A DNA stretch of 64,000 nt from Flexivirga endophytica. Lineage in GTDB: Bacteria; Actinomycetota; Actinomycetes; Actinomycetales; Dermatophilaceae. Numbering within the stretch: position 1 is the first letter of the stretch; every line of letters begins with the position of its first letter. The translations under genes were made by a program, and so were the position numbers. The stretch lies in NCBI RefSeq assembly GCF_014640635.1, contig NZ_BMHI01000003.1, positions 62,001 through 126,000 on the forward strand, given 5' to 3'. The notes below the pieces were generated by a model. That model was given only the letters and a program-made list of their open reading frames with translations, ran no database searches and had not been told where the DNA came from. Shown piece by piece: positions 16,620 through 25,652 of the stretch.

Positions 16620-19108
16620 GCGACATCTCCGAACCGCCGCTGTGCCGCGAGCTGCTCTCGCAGTCTGCTGGTGCCATCGACGAACGAGCGTCGCACGCCT
16701 GCCGGGAGCTGGCCGGCCAGTGCACTCTCTGCCAGCTCGACGGTGCGTTCCTCCACGACGGTGGTGGGATAGCCGTCGGCGGCGAGCAGGTGCAGCACCA
16801 TGTCGCCGAGTTTGCTGGACAGCTGGGGTAATTCGGTGAAGAAGCGCTCGACATACGGCCGGGTGATCTCCTGGTCGGTCGCCCCGAAGAACGTCCGGGC
16901 CACCGCCCCGAGCTCGTGGCTGCTGGCGTTGTCGGACTCGGTCAGCCGGGACCACGCCCAGGTCTTCGCCTCCGCGGTCGGGATGCGGGTGCGGGCCGAC
17001 AACGACCGCAGCACACCGCTGACCGACGGGTCCTTGGCCCGCCACTCGTCGATCTCCGGGACACCCATCGCGCCCAGCGACGCCAGCCGGCTGATGACCG
17101 ACCAGCGGAACTGGTCGTCGCCGGCGAGGAAGGCCGGCAGCCCACGACCAGCGAGCCAGTCGCGCAGCAGGTCCGTGTCGGCAGAGGTGGCCGCGACGAG
17201 TCGTGCGGCGGTCAGCCGCCGCGAGTCGCTGGCCGAAGTCGCCTCGAAGACACGGGTCCCAGTGGCGGCCAGGCGGTCGAGCGCGGCCGGAGTCTTCGCG
17301 ATGGTCAGGAACCGTCCGGGAAGCAGTCCGGAGGTCATGGTGGCGACGGCTTCGAGCAGTGGATCGACGTCTTCGACGGGCCATGCAGCCTCGAAGGTGT
17401 CGATCACCAGCGACGGATCGACGGTGCCGAGCGCGAGACCGTTGAACAACGACGACCAGACCACTCCCCGCGCGGTCGCGTCGCGTAGATGCGGCAGCTC
17501 CTCGGGCAACTGCCGTTGGGTCGCCTCGTCGAGCGCGACGATCGCCCAGGTGCGGTCAGTTGCGTTGGGGAGCAACAGGTTCGGTGTCCGGCCGGGATTG
17601 AGATCGGGGACCTCGGTGCGGTCGGCATCGATGCGCACGTCGACGCGGGAGATCTGGACACCGTGCCGAAAGGCCGCTATGTCGGTCACGTGCGGCCGCT
17701 GTGCCGGGAACTGCGTCGGCGCGGTGCGGGTGATCGACACTGCGTCGCCGTCGACGGATGCCGTCATGACATCGGTGCCCGGGGTCAGCAGCCAGGCCCG
17801 CGCCCAGTCCTGGATGTCCCGGCCGCTCTCCTCGCTCATCGCTTGGAGGAAGTCATGCAGGCTGGCATTGCCGAACTCGTGTGCGTGCAGGTATTTCCGC
17901 ACGGCGGAGAGGAAGACCTCCTCGCCGAGGTATGCCGCAAGCTGCCGCAACGCGGAGGCACCCTTCGGGTACGTGATGCCGTCCAGGTTCTCCAGCGCTG
18001 CGTTCGCGTCGGGCGCGGGCGTCCCGGCGATCGGGTGGGTGGACGGCGCGCGGTCGGCGGCATACCCCCAGTTCTTGCGTATGGCGGAGAAGTCGATCCA
18101 CGCCTCGGAGAACTCGGTGGCCTCGGCCGTGCCCTGCTGGGCGAGGAACTCCGCGAAGGACTCGTTGAGCCACAAGTCGTCCCACCACTGCATGGTGACC
18201 AGGTCGCCGAACCACATGTGCGCCATCTCGTGGATGATCACCACCGCACGCAACAGGTGCTCGGCGCGGGACGCGTGCCCTTGGAAGACGAACTCGTCGC
18301 GCAGGGTCACGCAGCCGGGGTTCTCCATCGCACCCATGTTGAATTCGGGCACGAAGACCTGGTCGTACTTCCCCCACGGATAGCGGATGCCGTAGACGCG
18401 GTGGTAGTAGTCGAAGCCCTGCCGGGTGATGGTGAAGATCTCCTCGGCCTGGTCGGCGAGCTGGTCGGCCAGCGTCGCGCGTGCGTAGATGCCGAGTGGG
18501 ATCCCGTCGTGCTCGCTGGTGCGGACCGCGAAGGGTCCGGCGCACACCGTGAAGAAGTAGGTCGCGATCGGCCGCGTGGTCTCGAACGTGCGCCAGCCGT
18601 CGACGGTTTCGTTCGCCGCACCGTTCGCCGCCACCACCCACTCCTCCGGCGCCTTCACCCGCACCGTGTATGGCGCCTTCAGGTCCGGCTGCTCGAAGCA
18701 GGCGTAGATCTTGCCCGCGGTCGACGATGCCGGGCTGCCGTAGAGGTAGGCCTGCTCGTCCTGCGGGTCGACGGCTCGGTGCATGCCTTCGCCGTCGCGG
18801 ACGTAGCCCATGGTGGCGTCGACGACCAGCTCGTTGTCGGCGTCCAGGTGGTCCAGCCAGAGCCGGCCGCCCTTGACCTGTGACTCGTCGATCGCGTTGC
18901 CGTTCAACGTGATCGAGCCGACTTCACGGGGGTCGAACTCGACGAATGTCGACGCGCCGGGTGTGGAGCAAGTGAAACGGATGGTGACCGCCGACCCGAA
19001 GAGCTCAGCTCCCCGGGTAAAGTCCAGCGCCAGCTCGTAGGACGTGACGTCGACGAGCGATGCGCGCTCCTCGGCCTCGGTGCGCAGTAGGGACGACACA
19101 GTGCTCAA
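16616..19108 (-). CDS. pepN: Aminopeptidase N (M1 family), copy 1
   Basis: 830-residue cytoplasmic zinc aminopeptidase. The substrate-anchoring GAMEN is in NMGAMENPGC (residues ~265) and the zinc site HExxH...E is in VIIHEMAHMWFGDLVT (~300) with WLNESFAEF about 20 residues later. An ERAP1-like helical C-terminal domain fills residues ~520-830. It removes N-terminal residues from peptides in late protein turnover. It overlaps the beta-lactamase-like gene downstream and its tandem paralogue upstream by four bases each. No signal peptide. Confidence 0.93.
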   Translation of the reverse strand: MSTVSSLLRTEAEERASLVDVTSYELALDFTRGAELFGSAVTIRFTCSTPGASTFVEFDPREVGSITLNGNAIDESQVKGGRLWLDHLDADNELVVDATMGYVRDGEGMHRAVDPQDEQAYLYGSPASSTAGKIYACFEQPDLKAPYTVRVKAPEEWVVAANGAANETVDGWRTFETTRPIATYFFTVCAGPFAVRTSEHDGIPLGIYARATLADQLADQAEEIFTITRQGFDYYHRVYGIRYPWGKYDQVFVPEFNMGAMENPGCVTLRDEFVFQGHASRAEHLLRAVVIIHEMAHMWFGDLVTMQWWDDLWLNESFAEFLAQQGTAEATEFSEAWIDFSAIRKNWGYAADRAPSTHPIAGTPAPDANAALENLDGITYPKGASALRQLAAYLGEEVFLSAVRKYLHAHEFGNASLHDFLQAMSEESGRDIQDWARAWLLTPGTDVMTASVDGDAVSITRTAPTQFPAQRPHVTDIAAFRHGVQISRVDVRIDADRTEVPDLNPGRTPNLLLPNATDRTWAIVALDEATQRQLPEELPHLRDATARGVVWSSLFNGLALGTVDPSLVIDTFEAAWPVEDVDPLLEAVATMTSGLLPGRFLTIAKTPAALDRLAATGTRVFEATSASDSRRLTAARLVAATSADTDLLRDWLAGRGLPAFLAGDDQFRWSVISRLASLGAMGVPEIDEWRAKDPSVSGVLRSLSARTRIPTAEAKTWAWSRLTESDNASSHELGAVARTFFGATDQEITRPYVERFFTELPQLSSKLGDMVLHLLAADGYPTTVVEERTVELAESALAGQLPAGVRRSFVDGTSRLREQLAAQRRFGDVA

Positions 19109-21642
19109 CCTTCCGTGGTCGGGTGCTTCGAAGCTGCGGTGGAGTAGCGGTCCTGGGCGACCAGGGCACGGTCCAACCGGTCGAGGGAGTCGGCCAGTGC
19201 CCGGCGGACGCCGGCCGTGTTGTCCGAGGAGTCGATAGCCGTCCGGGCCGCGTCCGCGACCGCACGCTCGACGACGCGGTGTGGGAAGGCCATCAGCACG
19301 AACTTCTCGGCGGCCATGTCGCCGAACTTCTTCGGAACGATTGGTAATGCGGCGAAGAACTGATCGACGTAGGACCGCAGGAGCTCGGCGGCGGCGTTCT
19401 CGCCATACCCCGCGAAGAAGCCCTGCGCGATCGCGAGACCTTCGTAGTTGGACAGGTCCACGGTGCCGAAGAGCTGATCCCAGGCCCAGGTCTTCGCCTC
19501 CTCGGTCGGCAGCGCGGCCCGCGAGCGCAGCGTCGCCAGATGACCGCTGAGGCTCTCATCGGCCGCGGCGGCCCGGTCCACGTCGGCGCTCGCGATCTGG
19601 CCGAGCTCGGCCTGCCGCGCCACCACTGCCCAGCTGAAGTCCTGGTCACCCGCGGCGGCCGCGGGCCGATCGACGTCCGAAGCCCACTGGGACAACAGGT
19701 TCGCGTCGGTGCTGGTCGCTGCCACGAGCCGAGCCGCGGTCAGCGCTGACGGCGACGTCCCGTCCACGGATGCGAGCCGTCGTCGGCCGGCGTCCTGCAG
19801 CACGGCAGACGCGTCTGCCGAATCGGCATGCGGCACCAGGCGGTAGGGGTAGAGCGTCCGGACGCGCCCGGACAACGTGTCGCTCAACGACGGCACCGGC
19901 TCCTGGGGCCAGGCGGCACCGAACGCCTCGACGACGCGGATCGGATCGATGCGCCCGGTGTCCGCTCCGCTGAGCAGCGCCGACCAGATCGCCAGCCGAG
20001 TCAACGGATCCTCGCTCGCGGCCAGCTCCTCGACCACCGAGTCGAGTGACCGTTCGTCGAGCAGGCTCGTCGCCCAGGTCAGGTCGGAAACGTTGGGCAG
20101 CAACAGTTTCGGCCGCGGTGCCCCGGCCAGCTCAGTCAGCGTCGTGCGTGTCGTATCACTCTGCACGCTGACCCGCCGCTCTTCGTGGCCATCGCTGATC
20201 GCACCGATCTCGAGCACGTGCGGCCGTCCGCCCGCCCCGCCCTCCGGCGGGGTCACGACCAGCTCTGCACGCTCGATCACACCGTCCCGCTCGTGCACGT
20301 CCACGCTGATCTCGTCGACACCGGAGCTGCGCAGCCAAGCTTCGGTCCACTCGGTCAGCGACCGGCCGCTCGCAGCTTCGACCGCACCGAGGAAGTCGGA
20401 CATCGTTGCGTTGCCGAAACTGTTGTCGGTCAAGTGCTTTCGGACCCCGGCGATGAACGCGTCGTCGCCGACATACGCAGCTAGCTGACGCAGCGCGGAG
20501 GCACCCTTGGCGTAGGAGATGCCGTCGAAGTTGGTCAGCGCCGACTCGGCGTCCGGCGCCGATGCCCCCGCGATCGGATGTGTCGACGGGCTGCGGTCCA
20601 CGCCGTAGCCCCACGTCTTGCGGGAGATGCCGAAGTCGACCCACGCCTCGGTGTATTGCGTGGCCTCCGCGGTGGTCCGGTGCGCCATGTATTCGGCGAA
20701 CGACTCGTTGAGCCACAGGTCGTCCCACCACTGCATGGTGACCAGGTCGCCGAACCACATGTGTGCCATCTCGTGGGCGATCGTGTTGGCGCGCGTGAGC
20801 AGTTCGGTCCGAGTGTGGGCACCGCGGAAGACGTAGTCGTCGCGCAGCGTGACACAGCCGGGGTTCTCCATCGCGCCGGCGTTGAACTCCGGCACGAAGA
20901 ACTGGTCGTATTTGCCCCAGGGATAGCGGATCCCGAAGAGCCGGTGGTAGTAGTCGAAGGACTGTTTGGTGACCTCGAAGATGTCGTCACGCTGCTCGGC
21001 GAGCTGCTTCGCCAACGAAGCACGGACGTAGATGCCCAGCGGGATGCCGTCGTGTTCGTCGGTCTCGACGGCATACGGGCCGGCACAGATCGTCACGAAG
21101 TATGTCGACAGCGGTGGCGTCGTCGCCAGGGTCCATTCGCCGGGCGCAGTCCGCTCCGCCGCACCGTTGCCGGCGACGATCCAGTCATGTGGCGCGCGCA
21201 CTCGCACGTCATACGGCGCCTTGAGGTCCGGCTGGTCGAAGCAGGCGAAGATCGACGGCCCCGCGTCGAGGAACGACATGCCGTAGACGTAGTGGCGCCC
21301 ATCGGCGGGGTCGACCGCACGATGCAGACCCTCGCCGTCCTGCCGGTAACGCATCACGCTGACCACTCGAACGGTGTTGTGCGGGGCCAGCCCGGCCATC
21401 GTCACCCGGCGGTCGGCGACCGTCGCCGGGTCGATGTCCTCACCGTTCAGGGTGATGGAGATGACCGAGACGGCCTCCAGGTCCAGGAACGTCGACGCGC
21501 CGGGCTCGCGGCAGTCGAAGCCGATCGTCACCTCGGACCCGAACGTCTCCGCGCCCTGATCCAGGTCGAGTGCGACGTCGTAGGAGGTGAGGTCGATCAG
21601 ATCGGCACGTGCCTCTGCCTCGGTGCGCAGCAATGAACCCAT
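19105..21642 (-). CDS. pepN: Aminopeptidase N (M1 family), tandem copy 2
   Basis: 845-residue paralogue of the neighbouring gene, alike from residue 1 (both contain SLLRTEAE at the N-terminus). GAMEN is in NAGAMENPGC and the zinc site in IAHEMAHMWFGDLVT, followed by WLNESFAEYMAH. The two copies diverge strongly in the C-terminal half and in substrate-pocket neighbours (FAEF versus FAEY), so specificities may differ. ATG 21642 has AAAGG about 11 bases upstream. First gene of the three-gene operon; its leader contains repeat copy A (21695-21750). Confidence 0.93.
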   Translation of the reverse strand: MGSLLRTEAEARADLIDLTSYDVALDLDQGAETFGSEVTIGFDCREPGASTFLDLEAVSVISITLNGEDIDPATVADRRVTMAGLAPHNTVRVVSVMRYRQDGEGLHRAVDPADGRHYVYGMSFLDAGPSIFACFDQPDLKAPYDVRVRAPHDWIVAGNGAAERTAPGEWTLATTPPLSTYFVTICAGPYAVETDEHDGIPLGIYVRASLAKQLAEQRDDIFEVTKQSFDYYHRLFGIRYPWGKYDQFFVPEFNAGAMENPGCVTLRDDYVFRGAHTRTELLTRANTIAHEMAHMWFGDLVTMQWWDDLWLNESFAEYMAHRTTAEATQYTEAWVDFGISRKTWGYGVDRSPSTHPIAGASAPDAESALTNFDGISYAKGASALRQLAAYVGDDAFIAGVRKHLTDNSFGNATMSDFLGAVEAASGRSLTEWTEAWLRSSGVDEISVDVHERDGVIERAELVVTPPEGGAGGRPHVLEIGAISDGHEERRVSVQSDTTRTTLTELAGAPRPKLLLPNVSDLTWATSLLDERSLDSVVEELAASEDPLTRLAIWSALLSGADTGRIDPIRVVEAFGAAWPQEPVPSLSDTLSGRVRTLYPYRLVPHADSADASAVLQDAGRRRLASVDGTSPSALTAARLVAATSTDANLLSQWASDVDRPAAAAGDQDFSWAVVARQAELGQIASADVDRAAAADESLSGHLATLRSRAALPTEEAKTWAWDQLFGTVDLSNYEGLAIAQGFFAGYGENAAAELLRSYVDQFFAALPIVPKKFGDMAAEKFVLMAFPHRVVERAVADAARTAIDSSDNTAGVRRALADSLDRLDRALVAQDRYSTAASKHPTTEG

Positions 21643-21694
21643 GAGTTCAGCCTTTCATGGCACGTGCCTCGCGAAATGCTTGATCGGAGGAACT

Positions 21695-21750
21695 CGGGGT
21701 CCCCGCGAAGTGTTCGGAGGAGCGGAGCGTGGGAGAAACTTTGTGGGGTG
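21695..21750 (+). repeat. Dispersed ~55-bp palindromic repeat, copy A
   Basis: Begins CGGGGTCCCCGCGAAGT and ends ACTTTGTGGGGTG, with the core CGGAGGAGCGGAGCG. The outer parts form an imperfect inverted repeat. Copies B (35275-35328) and C (28514-28568, reverse) match over the whole length. It sits between htpX and pepN. Confidence 0.85.
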
Positions 21751-21752
21751 AG

Positions 21753-22640
21753 TCAGCGCGGACCGGAGATCTGCCGACCGTATGCCTGATCCTCCAGCCG
21801 CTGGATGCGCTGCTCGGTCGGCGGGTGGGTCGACATCAGCCGCGAAACATCCTGTGCCCGGAAGGGATTGGCGATCATCATGTGGCTCGCGTTGACGACC
21901 TTGGGCTCCGGCGCGAGCGGGGTCCGCGCCGTGCCGGTCTCGAGCTTGCGCAGCGCGGAGGCGAGCGCCAGCGGGTCGCCGGTGAGTGCGGAGCCGTCCT
22001 CGTCGGCGTCGTATTCGCGGGTGCGGCTGATGGCCATCTGGATCAGGCTCGCGGCAACCGGCGCGAGGAACGCCATGGCCAGCATCGCGAGCGGGTTGGG
22101 CCGGTCGTCGTCGTTGCTGCCACCGCCGCCGAACATCCCGAACCACATCATCATCTGTGCAACCGAGGTGATGATGCCCGCGAGCGCCGCGGCGATCGAC
22201 GAGGTCAGGATGTCGCGGTTGTAGACGTGCATCAGCTCGTGCCCGAGGACACCACGCAGCTCGCGCTCGTCGAGCAGGTCGAGGATGCCCTGCGTGCAGC
22301 AGACTGCCGCGTGCTGGGGGCTGCGGCCGGTGGCGAACGCGTTGGGTGCGTCCGTGGGCGAGATGTAGAGGTTGGGCATGGGCTTGCCGGCCTTGGTCGA
22401 CAGCTCCCGGACGATGCGGTACATCGCCGGTGCCTCCATCTCGCTGACCGGGTAGGCACGCATCGCCTTGATGGCCAGCTTGTCGGAGTTCCAGTAGCTG
22501 TATGCCGTGGTCGCGACACCGATCAGCGCGAAGATCCAGATGTAGCGGCCACCGGCCACCAGCCCACCGATGGCGAGCAGCACGACCCAGATGCCGCCGA
22601 AGAGCGCGGCGGTCTTCAGGCCGTTGAAGTGACGGTGCAT
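21753..22640 (-). CDS. htpX: Membrane zinc metalloprotease HtpX
   Basis: 295-residue M48B protease for quality control of membrane proteins. Two N-terminal membrane segments (residues ~8-27 and ~33-50), zinc motif HELMH in VLGHELMHVYNRD (~143), two more hydrophobic segments, then SRTREYDADEDG with the third ligand Glu. The C-terminus STHPPTEQRIQRLE is family-typical. Start ATG 22640. It lies 64 bases beyond the stop of nuoN in the same direction, so it may be the last gene of the nuo transcript. Confidence 0.93.
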   Translation of the reverse strand: MHRHFNGLKTAALFGGIWVVLLAIGGLVAGGRYIWIFALIGVATTAYSYWNSDKLAIKAMRAYPVSEMEAPAMYRIVRELSTKAGKPMPNLYISPTDAPNAFATGRSPQHAAVCCTQGILDLLDERELRGVLGHELMHVYNRDILTSSIAAALAGIITSVAQMMMWFGMFGGGGSNDDDRPNPLAMLAMAFLAPVAASLIQMAISRTREYDADEDGSALTGDPLALASALRKLETGTARTPLAPEPKVVNASHMMIANPFRAQDVSRLMSTHPPTEQRIQRLEDQAYGRQISGPR

Positions 22641-22704
22641 ACCGGAGAAACGTCCATGACCTGCGGGTTTGTTCCGGCAGCCGTCCTCGTGATCTTTCCG
22701 GTCG

Positions 22705-24153
22705 TCAGCGGCCGACGAGTTGCAGCAGCGAGTGCGGCGCGATGCTCGTCACGACCAGCGCGAGTGCGCCGACGATCACCAGGGTCTGGTGCACCGGGTG
22801 CAGCGCCTCGGGGTTGTCGGGGTCCTTGCGTGCGCCGAAGAGGATCCGCAACCAGCGGAGGTAGACGGCGACGCCGAGCATGGCGTTGATCGCCGCGATG
22901 ATCGCCAGCACCCAGAGCCGGCTGCCAGCGACGGGCCCGATCGCGGCGACCTTGGCCACCAGGCCGATCACCGCGGGCGGCAGGCCCATCAGAGTCAGCA
23001 GCGCCAGCGCGAGGGTCACCGCGAGGAGGGGCCGGCGCTGCAGCAGTCCCCCGTATGACGACAGGCGTGTCGCGTGCTCGCGTCCGTCGGCGTGGGCCAG
23101 CGCGGTCACGACGATGAACGCGACCAGGGTGGCGACGGCATACACGATCAGGTAGGCGGCGGCCGAGCGCACGGCGCGGGAGGACACGGTTGCTAGCGGC
23201 AGCACGACCCAGCCGGCCTGCGACACGGTCGACCAGGCCAGGAAGCGGAGTGTCTTCTTCTCCCGCAACGCCATCAGGTTGCCGAGCGTCATCGACAACG
23301 CCGACAGCACCCCGATCGCGGCGAGCGCGGAGGTGCCGAGCACGGTCACCCCGCGGAAGATGACCAGCAGGGCGGCGAGCGCGGCGACCTTGGAGGTGAC
23401 GGCCAGGAAGGCGCCGATCGGCACGGAGGCACCGCCGAACGCCTCGGGCGTCCAGGCGTGGAACGGCACGAGCGAGATCTTGAACGCCAGGCCCGCCACG
23501 ATGAACACGACTGCGAGCACGAGGATCCGGCGCGAGTCGGGGTCGTTGGAGGCGTGCAGCACGGCGTCGCCGGAGAACAGCGCGGACCCGGTCGCGGCGA
23601 ACCACAGCGCGGCGCCCATGGCGGTGATGGCGAAGCTCACCAGTGACGTCGTCAGCAAGGCCAGGGCACCGTCGACGGCGGCGCGGCGGGCGCGCAATGC
23701 CACCAGAGCGATGGCTGGCAGGGTCGCAAGCTCGAGCATCACCAGCCAGGATCCGAGGTCACGGGCGGCGACCACACCGGTCGCGCCGGCGGTCGCGGCG
23801 AGCACGAGGGTCGCCTGCACGGCGGCCCGCTCGGCCGGCACGCGGATCGGCAACGCCAGCAGTGCGACGACGGCACCACTGACCAGCGCGGTCAGTTGCA
23901 GGCCGACGCCGACGTGGTCGACGGCATACAGGCAGGTGTTGGGTGGCAGGCACAGCGTGCGTCGCGGGTTGTCGGCCGAGGGCAGCGTGCCCGGCACCGC
24001 GGCGGCCGCACCGGCGAGGAGCAACACCGCGGCGATCGCCCAGTGCACCCGGCCGAGGCGGGGCGCGACGGCGTCGATCACCAGCAGCAGGACGCTTCCG
24101 ATGGCCGGGAAGAGGACGGGTGCCAGGAGCAGCCAGTCGTAGGTCAGCTTCAT
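22705..24153 (-). CDS. nuoN: Complex I-like membrane subunit NuoN
   Basis: 482-residue antiporter-like subunit with about 14 hydrophobic segments. It contains the conserved Lys/Glu-bearing helices typical of this group: WLVMLELATLPAIALVAL, FKISLVPFHAWTPEAFGG (proton-path Lys and the HAW motif) and LRFLAWSTVSQAGW. It has a short Cys-flanked insert near residue 65 (TLCLPPNTCLYAV). ATG 24153 overlaps nuoM's stop. Last nuo gene, followed by htpX. Confidence 0.9.
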   Translation of the reverse strand: MKLTYDWLLLAPVLFPAIGSVLLLVIDAVAPRLGRVHWAIAAVLLLAGAAAAVPGTLPSADNPRRTLCLPPNTCLYAVDHVGVGLQLTALVSGAVVALLALPIRVPAERAAVQATLVLAATAGATGVVAARDLGSWLVMLELATLPAIALVALRARRAAVDGALALLTTSLVSFAITAMGAALWFAATGSALFSGDAVLHASNDPDSRRILVLAVVFIVAGLAFKISLVPFHAWTPEAFGGASVPIGAFLAVTSKVAALAALLVIFRGVTVLGTSALAAIGVLSALSMTLGNLMALREKKTLRFLAWSTVSQAGWVVLPLATVSSRAVRSAAAYLIVYAVATLVAFIVVTALAHADGREHATRLSSYGGLLQRRPLLAVTLALALLTLMGLPPAVIGLVAKVAAIGPVAGSRLWVLAIIAAINAMLGVAVYLRWLRILFGARKDPDNPEALHPVHQTLVIVGALALVVTSIAPHSLLQLVGR

Positions 24154-25652
24154 CGGCCGATCACCGCCATCAGCTGGTCCACGGCACCGGAGGTGGTCTG
24201 CAGCAGGATCAGCGGTATGACGCCGAGCACGATCGTCGCAGCACTCAGCACGGAGGTGACCAGCCATTCGTTGCCGCGGGCGTCGCCGGCCGGCTCGGGC
24301 TCCGGTGGCAAACCGCCCTCGGCGGGACCGTGCCAGACGATCCGCAGCACGCGCAGCGCGTAGCCCGCGGCCAGCACGGCGCCGAGCGAGGCGAACATCG
24401 CCAGCACCCGGAACCAACCGGTCGGTCGGTCACCACCCGGTGTCCACGCTCCGAAGATCGCCAGCACCTCTCCCCAGAATCCGGCCAGGCCGGGTAGTCC
24501 CATCGATGCCGCGAAGCCGATCACCAGCGCGAGGCTGAGCCGCGGCGACACGTCACGCAGCGAGCGCCGCGCTGTGTCCAGGTCGTCGTCGCCCCAACGG
24601 TGCTTGAGCCCGCCGACGACGGCGAAGAGCAGCGCGGAGATGACGCCGTGTGCGATGTTCGCGAAGAGCGCCGCCTGCAACCCGATGGTCGTGCCACTCA
24701 TCAATCCGAGCAGCACGAAACCCATGTGCGCGACGGACGACCAGGCGACGAGTCGCTTCAGGCTGCGCTCGACGAGGCAGACCAGACCGCCCCAGATGAT
24801 GCCGATGACCGCGCAGGTGCCGACGTATGGCGCCAGGCGCTCGACACCGTCCGGCAGTGGCGCGACGACCAGCCGGACCACACCGTAGGTGCCCATCTTC
24901 AGCAGCACCGCGGCGAGCAGGATCGACCCGGCCGTCGGTGCGACGGTGTGCGCTCGCGGCAGCCAGGAGTGCAGCGGCCACATCGGCACCTTGATGCCGA
25001 GACCGATCAGCAGCAGGGCCGCGACGGCCGTCTGTTTCCCGGGCGACATCGGGTTCGCGGCGAGGCCGGCCAGGTCGGTGGTGCCGGCCGCGAACGACAT
25101 GGTCAGGATGCCGACCAGCATCAGCGTGGAGCCGAGCACTGTGTAGAGCACGAACGTGCCTGCGGCGCGGGCGCGTTCGCGCGGATCACGTCGATCGCCG
25201 AACCGGTTGATGAGAACCCACATCGGCACCAGCACCACCTCGAACGCGAGGAAGAAGCTGATCGCGTCCTGCACCAGGAACGTGGCGATGCCACCGCCGA
25301 TCACCAGCAGCAGACAGCCGAAGAACGTCGCCGGCGTGCCGCCGGCGGGCTGCTCGTGCCGGGCGTGCAGCACGACGAGGACTCCGACGGCCGCGGTCAT
25401 CAGCAGCAGCGGGACGCTGATGCCGTCGACCGCGAGGTGCAGTCGCATGCCGACCTCGGGGACCCACTGCCGGTCGAGCACGGGCCGGTCGTAGGCGACG
25501 ACGATCGAGGCGAGCAACGACGCGAGCATCGCGACGAGCGACACGATGTATGCGGTGTGCCGGCTCACCGACCGGATGCTGCGGTCGCCGACGACCAGCG
25601 CGAGGCCGGCGACGACGGGTGCCAGCGGAGCGGCGAAGAGCGCTGCTACCAC
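24150..25652 (-). CDS. nuoM: Complex I-like membrane subunit NuoM
   Basis: 500 residues from GTG 25652, which overlaps the nuoL stop by 7 bases. Antiporter-like: FFLAFEVVLVPMWVLI with the key Glu, LGIKVPMWPLHSWLPRAHTVAPTAGSI split around HSWLP, and LKRLVAWSSVAHMGF. Fourteen membrane spans. Length and motifs are those of NuoM; NuoL-specific C-terminal extensions are absent. Proton translocation is the family role. Confidence 0.92.
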   Translation of the reverse strand: MVAALFAAPLAPVVAGLALVVGDRSIRSVSRHTAYIVSLVAMLASLLASIVVAYDRPVLDRQWVPEVGMRLHLAVDGISVPLLLMTAAVGVLVVLHARHEQPAGGTPATFFGCLLLVIGGGIATFLVQDAISFFLAFEVVLVPMWVLINRFGDRRDPRERARAAGTFVLYTVLGSTLMLVGILTMSFAAGTTDLAGLAANPMSPGKQTAVAALLLIGLGIKVPMWPLHSWLPRAHTVAPTAGSILLAAVLLKMGTYGVVRLVVAPLPDGVERLAPYVGTCAVIGIIWGGLVCLVERSLKRLVAWSSVAHMGFVLLGLMSGTTIGLQAALFANIAHGVISALLFAVVGGLKHRWGDDDLDTARRSLRDVSPRLSLALVIGFAASMGLPGLAGFWGEVLAIFGAWTPGGDRPTGWFRVLAMFASLGAVLAAGYALRVLRIVWHGPAEGGLPPEPEPAGDARGNEWLVTSVLSAATIVLGVIPLILLQTTSGAVDQLMAVIGR

